This document shows, in pieces, positions 47,454 to 62,040 of a stretch of DNA of 64,000 nt. Both the position numbers and the translations under genes were made by a program. The stretch comes from Brachypodius melanocephalos (taxonomy: Eukaryota > Chordata > Aves > Passeriformes > Pycnonotidae). The stretch is taken from positions 1,533,037 through 1,597,036 of the forward strand of contig VZSR01003022.1 of assembly GCA_013398615.1 (NCBI GenBank). Reading direction: 5' to 3'. The notes under the pieces were generated by a model. It did not search any database, had not been told where the DNA came from, and saw only the letters and a list, made by a program, of their open reading frames with translations. How positions within the stretch are numbered: the stretch's first letter is position 1; the number at the start of each line of letters is the position of its first letter.

Positions 47454-50340
47454 TGACTAACTCCAACAGCCAACTGACCAGGTTTGACATAGACTTCCAA
47501 AGCAGTGAACCAGGCCAACAGCCCCCGCAGAAGAGCAGGCACTCGCTCTTTGCCTTAGGGAGATGTGAAACCTTCCCTGGAATACAACTCAGGCAATGAA
47601 CAACTCAGAGTGTGCAGACCAAGACCATCTACACTCACATGCACAACAGCAGTGGCTCCTAGAGAAAGAGACAATCATAACCCTTGGAGATTAAGATCTC
47701 CACTAGGCAACACTTCAGGAACTCCCCAGGCACCAAAAGCATTAGGGTTTGTGGGCACATCCCCTTTTATCAACTACTCTTGTGTAACTTCTGCATTTTT
47801 AAGGTAAACTGTGATGCTCTGGCAAAGAGGTGCTAAAATATTCGTTTTAGGCTTTTCCTTAATGGGTTTCAGCCTCCTGGGTCTGACCCAGCTGCATTCC
47901 TGCCTCCAGGCATAGGAGTCAGCAAAGTGAATTTAATGGAAACATTTTACAGCCTTTCGGGGGTGCAGGGAACTCACAGCATGGCAGGTGAAGAACCACC
48001 AGCACATCGCTGCTTGCAGGGCAAAGTACACTGCAGATTCCAGAGCTGGAGGCACACATTTTCACTCCAGAACTGTCAAGGTCAGAGAGCCACAGTGATG
48101 CTGTAGGGATTTTTGTCACCTGCTCTCTGGAAGCCCTTTGGCGGCAGCCTGGCCCCACGCTACCAGCAGCTGTGCTCTGCAGTCCCCTGCCACCAGCAAA
48201 GCACTTCTCATGTTTTCCTACCCTTCCAGGTAGCCAGTACAGTGAACAGGGCTGGGCAGAAAGGATTCACTGGTTACCGGTCCTCGGCTTGTAGCAGCCT
48301 CAGAATCCCTTAACTCCTGAAATGACAAAACAACAAATTCCCTTCCCTAAGATCCTATTCACACCAGTTTACTGCAGGGGCTACCTACCAGTCAGACCCA
48401 GCTGCTGAGCTCTGGAAAATCCTCACTATATTTCAAAATCCACTGATGACAACACCTTTTTATGTCCTTTTCTTCTGTGTAATATCTTTCATTCAAGATT
48501 TTTTTTTGTTTGGTAGCAGACTTCAACCCTTCAAACACTCTATCACTGACAGAATATCTCAGCTTCAGCTGAAAGGCACTGCTGGGGAAGTAACTAAACT
48601 CCTGCAGAAGCATTTACAGTCTTAACATGCCAGATAACCGTGAGCTGGCAGAAAGTCTGACACAAAAGCAAGCCACTGTCCTTAATAAATATTAATTAAC
48701 CTTCTTGGGCTGCCATAGTTCATATGAACCATGGGGTGCCAGCTGCTCCCAGCAGGTCTCATCTCTAACTCAGCCTCACCTGCAGAGCCATTAACACAGC
48801 TCCATCACACAGCCACCAGCAGGTCACTGCTCCCTTGTGCCCACAGGCCACTTTTCTCCATCCAGACACCTCCAGGCAACAGCTCCCTGGGGAAGATGCT
48901 TCCCTTCCATCTCTTTTCACACCTCAGTCCACTCTGATATTCACCAGGAAGGTCTATAAATCTGCCTCAATTACTGCCACAGAGCTCTAGCTTGCAAAAG
49001 AGGTTTGAAATCCCAGCTTCCAACACCAAGTTTCCTAAATATCTGTATATCCTGAGCTAATAGAAAGCTATTAAAGAATAAATAGGTGCTTTCCAACCCT
49101 GTCCTAGGGGAGTAATTCTGACACACGGGCTCACTCTGTGCTGGAAAACTGAAGCAGAGCTTCTCAGCTCTTCCAAGACAGGATATACCAGTCTGTGAAA
49201 AGTAATGTACAACAGAGAATTTTCTATATACAGTATCTCAGAAGCAATGTCTCTGAACAGCAGTCACAAAAAATACTGAGATAAAACCTAAAGACACCAA
49301 CTGTTTAAAAAATATTAGCAATTATCTCTTCAGATATTAGAATTGCTGCAACAAATTTGCATAACCGAATTTGCAAAACCAAAAATACTTCAATTGAAAG
49401 AAATGCAAAGGCACAAGGTTTCTACAATTCAGATTTATATATTAAAAAAATAAAACAACCAAAAACTGAAACAAACAATGCCAAACTGAAACAAATCATG
49501 CTACCCTTATGTCACAGGCAAAGCAGAAAGCACAAATCTGCCTCAACAATTGATGACCTTTTAAGAAGTCTTAATTGAGTTCTTGCTGCACTAGCACTGT
49601 GAGAAACAGTGGCTCTCTCAGGAGTAGGAATGGTATATCTGGTTAGTTGCAAGAAAAAGCAAATCTCAGTACCAATATTGGTAAAAAAGCAAGGATAATG
49701 CTAAAAAATAAGGCATAGCTTTTTCTCTTTGTGCTCTTGCACAGAAGCTTATCTGAAAGCCAAAAGTAAGAGATCATTTCTCATTCATTCACTCAAAGGA
49801 GAGCACTGGCATTAAGAATCTTCCTTTATCTTTCAATGTTTACTCTAAAATCATAAATAAAATGGATTTTTTTTAAATCGAACTTTAGGCTACACTGCTT
49901 TGAATACAGAGCAGTCCCATCATCAGGGTCCAGGGGACAAAAAACTGGCAGGAAAGGAGTGGATGAGGGTACTATATGAAGCAACAAACTTTAAGACTGA
50001 AGAGACTGTTTTGTTCCAAGAAAGCTGAAGGTTTGCAGTAAATCTGCCCACATTAACAAGATTTTAAAACAGATGGCCCAGCTGCTCATGCCCAAGCAAT
50101 TTCCCACAGAAGCCCAACTCTCCAGCATTGTCATTCCAGCAAAAGACCAGACCTGGCTGAGCACAGCATTCCACACTTTCATCAAAGACACCTGCCCAGA
50201 GTAGGGGAGGATATTTACAGTGGCTTTTTTTTGTGAAATTCCCCCACAGGTGCTGCTAATGACAGTCCACCTGTACAACAGCAACCTGGGCAAGCAGCAC
50301 TGCCTGCAGCCCCCTCTTCACCTTGCCAGCAGCCAAGCCA

Positions 50341-50556
50341 GACTCACAGAATCCCAGAACAGTTTGGGGTGAGAAGACACTTTGAAGATCATCTCATTCC
50401 ACCTCCTGCCATGGGCAGGGACACCTCCCACTATTCCAAATTGCTCCAAGCTCCATCCAGCCTGGCCTCAGACACTTCCAGAGATCAAGGGGCAGCCTGT
50501 GCTAGGGCCTCATCACCCTCACAGGGAATAATTTCTTCCCAAGCAAAGAATTTCCT
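50341..50556 (-). mobile_element. CR1 LINE 3'-end fragment, inverted
   Basis: The plus strand reads cacagaatcccagaacagtt, cctgccatgggcagggacac and gaataatttcttcccaagca, the reverse complement of a CR1 tail related to the copy at 47235-47453 but in the opposite orientation. Confidence 0.8.
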
Positions 50557-53500
50557 CCTCATCACACAGAGATCACACCAGATAACCACACCACAGACCT
50601 GGGTACAGATCTATTGCTTGATACAAGGGGCAGGTCATGGCAAAGCTCCCACTCTTTGGGTAGTGACAAGGACCCGATCCACCAACACTTGGAAGAGGCA
50701 GGTGTGATCCAGCAGACTCTGGGATGCAGGCACTACAGCAATGTGCATGAGGAATTTAGCACCACTGCACTCTCAGGAAGCAGCAGTCTTGTTGTTTACC
50801 CTTTTACTAGGATAAATAACTAGGGGCAAACACAAAATTACACCACTAAAGAAATAAGCACCGTAAAATCTCCCAATAAAAATTCCCCAAGTGCACTGGA
50901 TTTTGAAAGTGTGTGTAAAAAAGCTCTATTGGTGTGCAGAGGGCAGGCGGGCCCTCAGCCCGGAAGGAGCCTGAGAGTCTGCCCAGCTAATCCCCGTGGT
51001 CTCACGCTGGGTAATAGAAGACTGCTGCAAAAATATCAGCCAGTAGCCCCAACTGAGATCCAGCTATCTTCTTCCCTTGCCCTTGTCCCCATTAACTCCT
51101 TCTCCCTCCAAGCTTCCAGGAAAAGGAATGTGTGCACCAGCCCTGCATACAAACTGACTATTCCACATGAAAGCACCAAGAGTCCCCTCCTGGCTCCCAC
51201 AAGGTGTCCCAGCACCACAAAGGCATTTTCCACCTTTGCAGCCACCCGTGTGTGGCCTGTGGCCAGAACCAGCACTGCTGCCCACCTGGCCTATGCTCAC
51301 CCCAGAGCAAACTGACCCACAGTGTCTTGGTTTGTGATGCTGCAACTCCTTCACTACAGCAGGGCTCCCTTGTTTTTATTAAGGAGGTGGGAGCTCCATG
51401 ACCTTGTATAAATGATGCAAGAGTCACCTCTGCTCGTGGCACCAGCACAGCTTAGGTCTGCTCCTGGTGCTACTGCCCTTGGAGGCATCTGAGAAGGGAG
51501 AAGCTGAGGTATATCAACCTGGCCTTGCTGCCTGTGTTTTCTGCTCCGTACAAGACCATCAGCAAACTCCAGAGACAACGTGAACTCCAAAGATACTGCA
51601 AATAACATCCAATCAGTGGGAACAGAGCATCCATAAGCTGCAAAGGGGAGAGGAGATGGTTCCTTGCCTAGCCCAAGGCACTCCAGGGCAGGAATACCAT
51701 CACATCCTAAAACATCTCCAAGACACAGAGGCAGCAGCACATGCATGTTGAAAATGCAAGATCAACAGCTCCACAGGTCCATGTAATCACCAAGGTGTGG
51801 CAACAGAAAGAATTTATCAGCTAAGGACTGAAAGACTAAATCATCTACTGAAAGCCAAGAGTCCTAACTGTTTTTAAAGAGGAGTCTGATACACTCATGC
51901 TTGAGGTAGAAAGCGGTAACTGGTGGAGACAAAATGTTAAACTTGTCATAGGAATCCCTGGACACCCAGTTTGGCAGTTCCCTTAGCAGGGGATTAGCTG
52001 GGCTCTGGCTGGTCCACCAGAATGTGTGTGCCCACACAGCACAGACACAATTCTTTCACTATATGTTGTGTTGCTATATGTCATTATTTTACTTCTCTAT
52101 TCAAAGAGATTTCCAAAGGTTTCTGCATTTGAGTCCTAACATGGACCAGATCATATCAAACCCATAGTCATCTAGAACAACTGCCATACTTGGGATTGAA
52201 TCATCACGGATGGAAGAGCAAGTCACTTTTCTCCTGGCATGAAACAATGCTCCTGCTGGGCAGTAAAGCAGGAGCAACTCCTCACAGCATGGATGAAGAT
52301 GACCCAAACTTCCCCTTCACCTGCTCAGCTGCCATGGAACGACCTGTGTTGGCTGCTAAACCCACAACTCTTGAGCACAGTGTCTGAAAGGACAGGAAGA
52401 TGATGATCCCCATCTTATTACACCCTCCATTTCTGCATTGTTCAACAGCAAGGACATCAACCTGTTAAAGCATGTTGTCACAGAGCATTATCTGTGTTTG
52501 GTTTGGGTCTCAAGGAGTCAGGACATGCCAGCACAGGATTATTCTGAGAACACTGGGCAGTCACAGCAACACTCAGCTCTGAGAGGGAAACCTTACAAAA
52601 AACTTCCCAGAAAGCTGCTATTTACTATGTGGAAACAACACTGTGGACAAGCAGCTCCTGGACTGTGTCCCAGGTACTGTGAGAGCAGCACAGTGCCCTG
52701 GTCTGTGTTCAGGGTTCCTGCTGCCAGTTAAGTTCCAGGCTTCTGTTCAAGTCAGCCCTGACTAGGGCCTGTCTGTATTAAAGCAAATTACCAGACCTAG
52801 AAACACTGCAGGACTTCATTGAAACAAACTGTGCATTCACACATTCTTCATTTCCCATATTTTTGTAGGGCAGGAAAAAAGCAGCCATACTGACAAATCA
52901 GACTGGGAATTTCTTCAACTCACAGAAGATTCCAAATCCTGGCCCTGATGGGGAAGCCAGCTAAGCCCTCCCACACAACCCTCCAGACAGACACACATGG
53001 GCCTTGGGCACCAGCTCCCACCACTCCTGTCTCAATCTTTGCCACTTTCACATCTGCTGAGAAGATCCTTCTCCCATTTGCTCAGCTGAAGTCCTCATCA
53101 GCAGAATCAGCAGGGATGAAACCACAGAAACAGGCCAGAGAGTGATTTTTTGTTCTTAGCCCCACAGACATCTAGCACTGACACACATTGACAAAGCTTA
53201 ACCCATACGAAGCCTATTTGCCTGTGTATGACTCTGGCATAACCAGCTGAGCAGATAAGCTCCAGGTTATAACTCAAATTCTTCTCAAAAAGAAATCAAT
53301 TAATTAAAAATGTATGTTCAAATAGATTTTGCATTTCCAGTAGAATGCTGGCAGGCTTGTTCAGATATTCCACAACATGTGGCTCCTGTGCAGAAAGAAC
53401 TCATTTGCCAAGCTGCTGCCTATCACAGCACATCATCTAAATCTTTGCATCCAACCCTTTTTTCTTCCAACAGAAGTCTGAGCTCATTCACAACGCCTTT

Positions 53501-56500
53501 GTGTAAACTTGCATACTAACTTACACCTTAGTGTCACACTTTCTATTGACAACAGCTGGCCTATATCAGACCAGAAATCTGACCTCTTCCCCAAATCACA
53601 AAGCAAACCAGCTCTAAAAGCTGACATGCAAATACCCCACTTTCCACACGCTGATTGTTACAGCTACATACCTCAAGACAAAAAGGACCTTGAAGGCCAG
53701 CATTGTACCAAGCCTGACCATCCTGCTCCTCCTTCCTACTTTCTGCCCATGCAGGTTTCTGAGTGGGACAAGAGGAAACAAGAGGATATCAAAGGTAGAA
53801 TGAGGTTTCCAGAGTTTGGCAAATGACCAAGTCTTGAACTGACAGTGTTCAGGAGAGGAACCAGTCTTTACAGGAAAACTCGGACACGGTCCCACTGCTC
53901 TCCAGAAGAGATTTCCAAATGCAGTGCTTTCATCTTAGTCCACAGCCCCTCCCAGGTCAAACAACACAGCCATATGTTTTTAAAGGAAACTGTTTTATCT
54001 CTGTCCACAAACCTCTTCAAAGTAAAAACACTTTGCTTTCTGGTCCAAAAGCAAAGAGATAGCTAACCCACTTCAGAGAACCACTTCCAGAGAATTAGGT
54101 CCAAAGCAAACCACACGACCCTTTTGGTCCACAGAAAAAAAATAAGCCTAGACAAAAACGGATAAAGGATAAACTCCCATTCAGCTCAGCTGTCTGCTCC
54201 CAACAGCTGTCCCCCTTTACGCTGCAGGGCATCTCCTGGAGCACCTCAGAAAGATCAGATAAATTATTGAAAACACAGACTAGTTCCTGGCGCTTGGACT
54301 CTTTGCTCCAGGACCAGCAGAGCTGTCTGCTTCCTGGAGGGCTCGCCCTGCCTCCAGTAAAGGGCGAACATCAAGGTTTTGATTTGCAGAAGAAGAAATC
54401 AATTTAGCAGCTAATAAATACAGGATTTGTAAAATACACATACTCCCATCTCCCTTGATGGTCATACGGAAGTTAATGGGCCATACCCACTAAACACTGT
54501 CACTGCACCATCCACATGCACGAAGTTCAGCTCACCTGAGAGGAGAAACCGGAGGGAGATGGGCAGCGATCCTTGGCAACATCGCGTTGTGTTTCCTCAC
54601 TAACAGCAACAGCAGAGATCTCACCACCGAGGGTACAGCCTGAGGTGTCAAGGTCACACATTTTGGAAGATGCTCTGCAGCATCACATGATACTCCTGAT
54701 GCAAATCCAGGCCAATGATACCTCATACGCCCCGCAAAGGATCTGTGCAGGCATGGAGCAGGCATCAGACAGGGCTGCAGAGAGCTCCACTGGGACTCTG
54801 CTTAAACAAACCTACGACATCCGATAAAAATCACCTTTGCACCCTTCTACCTAACCATGAGGAGACACAGATGTGCTATACCTGCATGAACTGCAGGACT
54901 AATCTTGAAAAAACAGCCACCTAAGCAGACCAGGAAAGCACATCTTGGGGAGCTTCAAGACCTAAAGCTTCCCCTCAAACAAAAGCAAACACAGTAAGAT
55001 TGCAGATGACCATTGACCATAAGAACTAGACTAATGCAACATAAAACAAAAGTGGAACGAGACGTTTAGAACCCAAGGCAGCACCAGAGCCTGTTCAGAA
55101 CACCAGCTCCAAAATGCAAATGTTCAGGCTGACAAAGCTTCACTGCTGAGGCAGAGCAAGTTTTCAACTCTCAGTTCCCTCCTTATCACTATTTCCCAAT
55201 GCATTTGGCTGCCAAAGTTTATCAGTCTTCTTTTACATCATTTGGTTTAAAACACATCCCTACTGTCCTCTGGGTGCTCTGAGTTTACTGCATTAAACCA
55301 CAGGAATTAGTCTAAGTCTCTCCTACTGCAAATCTCCCTGCAGTCTGTCCTTCCCTTCAGCTTCGGGGTCTCAGGAAAAAGGCCAATTCCCTCAGACACA
55401 GCTCCAAAGAGGGAAAACAGGTCCTGAGCTGGGACCATTCACGAGGCAAGGGGGCAAGCATGATCCAACATGGGAAATGGCTACAAGGTGAATAAACAGA
55501 TGGGCTGTGGATGTTAAAGGTATATGTATGTAAAAGGTGCATCCACACCAGCTCTTGCAGTCAGTTCAATGCTGGTAGCACAGAAGCAGCTCTTTGAGAG
55601 GCTGCCACATGAGGTGTCACCTGCAGTGGCAGTTTTCCAAGCATCTCATATACAGTTTACATAAATCCACTCAGCAAACCTCAGCTAGAGACCTGTAACA
55701 GAGAGAACTTGTCCAACAACTCAGCAGCAGTACAAAGAGGTGGGTGGGGGCAGAAAACAGGGTGCAGAGTCACAGCAAAAATTATTTTGTCTTGCTCAGA
55801 CACTACCATAACCATGAGTAAAAACCAAAGCTCCAAGGCTGCACAAATCCTTCCTGCAATCTTGTCCCAGGAGAACGAGATGAAACTCACTCTCCCTGCA
55901 CTTCACACGTTATGAACAATGGCTTAACTCCTCGGCACCTTCAGGATAACTCTGAGCACTTTCCTTCTCATTGATTTTGATAAGTATTTCAATATTTTGA
56001 CAGCCAAGTCAGTGCCAGCTGCAAGGGGTGAGCCTCACTCATGTTCCAGACATCCTCCAAACCAGAGGGACAACGAAGATGAAATTGCTGTTCCATTCTC
56101 AGCCTAGCAGAGACACAGTATTCAAGTTATCTATGAGCTGAACTGAAGAAACACAGCTGAAGTGTCTCTCTCCAGAGATTTACCATGAGTAACTACTGCA
56201 CATTAAGTAAACCAGCTGTAGTAACACACCTTTTTGAAAGACATTTTTCCGTGCTCAACAAGCACTGCACTGTCATTTACCCATTGCTCACACATCCCTT
56301 CTGCAATCAAACAAATCCACAACATGAAAAGAAACCTGAGTACCCAGAAGACAGACAAAAGCTCTTTGCAAGGAACACCAGCAGCCTGGAATAATACAGT
56401 GGAAGATTCACATTACTGAATGCATTGGCCAAGGGAGCAGCAGCAGAACTGCACAGGGAGAATCAAAAACCAGAAATCAACCAAACTGATATTAAAACAG

Positions 56501-59500
56501 TTTTAAAATGCAGTAACTCCTAGGCAAATACACTCAAAGACACAGATTCTTTTGGACAAGTGTCATCAGAGGGACTCAGTTGTTCATTGCAGAAGAGATG
56601 TTACAGCCCAGCAACCATAAATGACCAGGATCAACAAAGGAATGCCCAAAACATTTGTTCATCTCTCCAAAGCCAGCAGACAACACTGTACAATAATAAA
56701 AATAATTCATCTTGACCAGAATATCCATGAAAAAACCCACATCCCAAGGTGATACTTCTTGAACCACAGTGAAAAGGTTCAACTGCCAGTATCAGGCAGG
56801 TTTTCCTCACCCTGCTGCTGCAGCAGAGCAATGCCCATCTTCCTGGGTGGATGCTGCTGTCTTACTACAAGGCAGAAGGGCAAGACACACGTGCACATCT
56901 AAGGAGGCATTTAAATACGATGAAGCCCATTTTAAAAGAGGTACATGAGAGCAGGGAACATCACCAGCACCTTTCCAATGCTGGTCCATATCAGTGCACT
57001 TCAGCCTTTGAGAGGATGCCAGAAGCATCACATCCATTCAGAGATTTTTATACCTTCCTTATAAACATCACTTCAGTGGAGCCTGGAGATGGATATGTGC
57101 TGCCAGTTCCTACCCACAGGGCAGAGCACTACACAAACCCTGCACAGCTTCTTCCCCTCACACAGCTTTCCTTTCCAGTCTCTACAACAGGTAGCCTGCT
57201 TCCTCCAGTGAGAAGCAGACTTCCACATTTTCTTTCACATAAAATCTTATCAAACCTAAATCCGACAGAAGACATCCAGCCTCAATGCTGTAGGATGCTA
57301 AAAATACTTTTTATGTGTGTTTGATACATGCAGAGCTTGATGTGGTTACATGAGATTCCTGTAAGCAATGCTTCACTGCATACACGCAAATTTAATTTCA
57401 GGGACTCCTCAACAACATGAAGTTTGGAAAGTACATATTTTGGCCTCTTCTGCTTACTCACAAAACTCTTATTTCTCTTGCAGGATAATTCTCATTTTGA
57501 TGGGCAATAGTGTGACTTCCACACCTCCTGGCTTCCTCAAATCAGCATGAAATAACTGAAAAGGCCTCCCAGCATCTGAGGAGACTAATCAGTACTTTTG
57601 GGCTGCCCCTTTTGATGTATCAAAAACATCAGTTGATTAAAAGTAGAACAAAATAGAAAGTAAAAATGCAAAGCCATATGCCCACACACCAATACAACCC
57701 TACACAGACAAGCTTACACCAAGACTCAAACACAAAGCAGACATGGCCCTAAGGCCCACACAGGAATAAACTGGGGGCACAAATGAACTAAAATACACTG
57801 GTTTACTCACCATACAACTTTTATCATTCTTAACAAATGGAAATACGTCCAAGTAGACATACACCCATCAATCTGCCAGAGTCAGCCTGCATCAGTGCTG
57901 TCTGCTTACTCACACAGGTTTGATAATTCCATCAAGGGCAAGAGTGGGGAGGGGAGCAGCTCCAGTCACTTCATGCACTCACCCAGGCAGCAAGCAACAG
58001 AGGAGAACACAGGAACCATGGCACCTCTTACAGAATTCTCATACTGAGGATCAGTCCAGTCACAGTGATGCTCACAAATGGTTTTAATTCTGCTCCTGCC
58101 AGTGCTGCATGCAGAAGCCATGATTACTCCACGGACACAGTGTACATTACACACCCACGTTCACCTGACTGCAGTGACTGACATTCATCACAGCACTCAA
58201 TTCTGTCACCAGCCAAACATGAACAATTCCAGACCTCTCAAAAAGCCTCCCAGCAGCTCTTTTCTGACAGAAAGAAAAAGGTCTAGAATAGAGTTTCCCT
58301 GTAAATAGGAACTGATCACCCAACTTCAGTAAGCCACTGATGTCATGAATGGCATCCAAGGGTAAGAGAGGGACTCTAGTTTATCTCCTCATGCACTCAG
58401 ACACCTCTTAACAATCTCCCTGTCCAGGCTCCTTGCCTCATACCCACAAAGGACTCTCTCACCAGAGACAGAACTCCTCTGATTTTTTACTAAAATGGTT
58501 GGAGCCAGGTGAAGAGCCCAAAGACATCAATGAGGGAGCAAACAGGACCACAGAGGTGAAGGGAAGTGAGAATTCCAAATTCTGGTTGAACCAGTCAGGA
58601 ATTTCCACCCAACACATTTGAGCCATGATGTGCATTCTGAGAAGACATAAACAGCAGCTCTGCTTTGCTTTTTAAAGACACCAGAGCACAACAGGCAGTG
58701 AGTATCTGGAGAAGTCCCAGCTGCCTACAGTCTTCCTGAGTGCCCAATGCAGCTGAGCTGATTCCACAACCATCAGTTATAAGTGGTTCTAGTTCCTCTT
58801 TGGCACTGTAGTTAGGATGAATGACTCCACAGGTTGTAATTAGAATCAAAATTCTCCCTATGCCTTGGAATAAACTACATTTCTATATTTCATATCACCA
58901 TTCTTCAAATTATCATCTTCTGAGTAATGTTAGCAGTAATGACTATTACTAATTTTGGCAATGAGAGAAACACAAAATTGCTCCAATTAGTTTGGGTGCT
59001 GGTTTTTCCTTAAATCACTGTCAAAGGTGATTTTCTGTACTTCCCACAGAATCTGGTTCCTCCACAAAACATCCAGGACACTAAATATTCAGGATGGTTC
59101 CTGAACTTTAACACTACACATGAGTAAGAACAACAACAACTCTTCACACCAGCAGTCATCAGTATCTGGACAGACTTCAGTGTGCACACAACAGACCTTT
59201 TTAAAAATTATGGAATAGGATCTATTTTAATACTCAGAATTCCAGCTCTCCTTTGTCTCCAAGGTGTGCCTTGAACACAGCACCATGAACTGCACTGGCC
59301 AGGAGACTTTTTGGGAAGAAACAAAACTCCAGGTCCTTCGGCATGAGCAGCTGATCCAGGTAGCCAAGAGAAGACATGAGAGTGAAGCTGGGGCATGCAG
59401 AATAAAGGTGAATAAAGTAACCCCTTGCTTGAGCACCAGGCTTGAGGGCCATGGCTGCACAAGGACAGGGCAGTGTCCCTTCACTTTCTGTATTGTCACC

Positions 59501-59976
59501 TGGAGGACTTTAGCCTGTGTGCATGAAAAATGGTGTAGAATACAGAATTAAAACCAAAACTGGGTGGCCTGCAGAGACCTTCTGGATCTGCTGCCCTTGC
59601 CCTGGACATCAATGTGATGGGCTTTCACATCATGAATTTCACTGAAGACTTCTCCCCTGTGCCAGCAACCTCACAACTCTTCCCTACCCCCAAGGCCCTG
59701 ATGAATACCCTGACACTCCTTATAAAACTACCAGCTTTGACACCAAAACAGAAATCCCCTGTGAGGAATTCTCACCTCAGGAGAGCTTGCACAAGCACAT
59801 GGCCTCTGGGAAGGGTCCTCAAAAGCAAGAGACTGCTGTCCAGGGAGCACTGCCACAGTCTTGAAGCATGGGAGTTCCACCCTCTCCCACTCCCACCTCC
59901 CTCGCAGCAACAGTTGCACAAGCCAGTTCAGAGTGTTTCTGGCTGAAAATTACCTGAGCAAAATCTTTTTTTCTCC

Positions 59977-59990
59977 TTTTTTTTTTTTTT
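59977..59990 (+). repeat. T14 homopolymer
   Basis: Fourteen T within a T/C-rich stretch in the 5' part of intron 1, which reads as A-rich in the transcript. Confidence 0.65.
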
Positions 59991-62040
59991 AACATATAAT
60001 TACTTGTTTCCACCTTAATGACTTCCCTGCTCCACCTTGTCACGCTGTTTAAGCCAATTAAATCAACAACACTCATGCAGTCCTACCTACTCTTCTCCCC
60101 ATCCAGCAATGCATTCCTGCACCTCCCTTGCTCCAGTGCCTGCCCAGCATAAGTGGGGCATCCCAACTACAGAACACTCGGCACTTTTGTGGGATTTTCT
60201 TTGTTCAGCTCAGCTTGCCTGGGCATCAGCAGGAACACATGTTGTGGACAAGGCCACTGTGCATCTTGGAGAGCAGCCAGAGCTGCCCCAGCAGCCTGCA
60301 CACCACCTGCAGCCACATCCAGCCCCTTCCCATCCCACCCAGGAGGTGTGGCAGCACAGGTCCTCCTGGGACAGAGCTTCCTGCAGGTTCCAGGAACCAT
60401 CACAGTCACAGCAACCTGCTGCTCTAGAGCTCAGTCAGGATCCCACACACAACTCATCCTGGGACACCTAAACACTCACCTGTTACCTTAGGAAAAACCA
60501 GCAGCACTTGGGCATCATCACACTGGCCCATGGTCCTGAATCCATATTTAAACAGTCACTTTAAACCAGCTACAGCAGAACCAACTGCCCTTCCTCCACT
60601 GGAGAGAGCATGTAGATGCTACATCACCACAAGCTCACAGGGCATCACAGGTGCCAGGGTGCAAAACCAACTCTGAGCTTTGGAAGATACAGGTGATTCA
60701 GAGGAAAGGCTCAAATATGAAAAATGGGTCAGGCAGAAATACAGTGGGCAACACTGAGGGTTGTAACTGCACTACAAGAACAAGGCTTGTTATTAAATCA
60801 CAACTGCTTTGGCATATCGTGGTCAAGTTTTTAACACATGCGTTCAATGCACAAGGTCTGGGATTCTGGTTTTTGAAAGATGGGTAATCCTACCTTGACA
60901 AGGCCCAATCCTCCACGCAGGGGAAGCTACAAGGAGGCAAAATTCACGTTTTTGCTCTAAATATACCAAACTCTTCAGTTTAACCATCAGTTCTCTGCCC
61001 AAACAAGTCCCCAGAGTCTCAGCACAGTCCATACCAGGAGGACAAAACACAGAATACAGCAAATAACTGTGACAAACATTATTTCACAACAGTACCTATG
61101 CTTCTGTCACAGAGAAAGTAACCTTTCCTTTTTCCCAGTCCCAAAACAGTGTAAACTGCTTCTTTAATATTACTCTCCCTGTATTTAATTTAAAAAACCA
61201 AACAAACCAGCATTGTGCCACTTCAGCCTAATAAGGCCTAAAACGTTTTTCAAGCAGAGAGTATTTTTCAGTGGTCTAACTCTAAAGGAGAAACTCAAAG
61301 GGTTTGCTGAGGCCTTTCTGAAAAACAAACATCCACCGTTTTTGCAAGGCTGCTCAACCATCAACAAGTGCCGGTGGGAACCAACACGACCCGCTGCAGC
61401 ACTGTAAATTTCCATCGGAACGGAACGAAACTGAACCGCAAGTTCGTGCTGAACTGATTTTACTTCAACGTTTGTCATGAGAAAAGCACACAGCGGAGGC
61501 GGAGGGCCGGGGCAGACCGCGGCTGGCCGGGGCAGTGCAGTCGTGCCGCAGCCCCAGCCCGGCCGCCCCGCGGGGCTCCTGCGGCCATGGGCCGCCCCCA
61601 GCGCACTTGGCATCCCCCAGGGATGCTGCTGCAGCCGCGGCCTGCACCGGTCACCCGGAGCGGCCGCAGAACCGTTCCCCGTCGGGAGAGGCCGGAGCCG
61701 CGTCCAGCCCGGCCTTTGTCCCGGCGGCCGGGGCCGAGCTCCGGGCAGGCCCTGCGCCCCGGCAGTCCTGGCGGGCAGGGCCAGGGCCGCGCTTCCTCCC
61801 GCCGAGCGCGCCGGGCGCGGCCAGGCCGCCAGCGGGGCAGGCCCGGAGCGGGGCCGCCAGAGCCGGGCCGAGCCCAGGCCGGGGCTTCCCGCGGGCAGCG
61901 CCGCTCCACAGCCGCGGCCCAACGCGGGGAGCGCCAGCCGGCAGCGCCCACGGGTCCCCACGGTCCGGGCAGGGCGAGACCTGCGGCGGCTCCGGCCCGA
62001 CCCGGCGAGGCCCGGCGCTGCCCGGGCCGGCGGTGCTTAC

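Larger units (their letters stand above)
38522..62040 (-). other. MAP2K4: MAP2K4 intron 1 (about 23.5 kb)
   Basis: It is bounded by GTAAGC and TCTCCCAG on the gene strand. It contains three CR1 fragments (about 41213-41790, 47235-47453 and 50341-50556), an A17 run at 42184-42200, a T14 run at 59977-59990 and an AT-rich patch at 46735-46870. I found no further exon. Open frames of 100-216 codons, for example 36043-36693 in the next intron, are typical chance frames at this base composition. Confidence 0.85.
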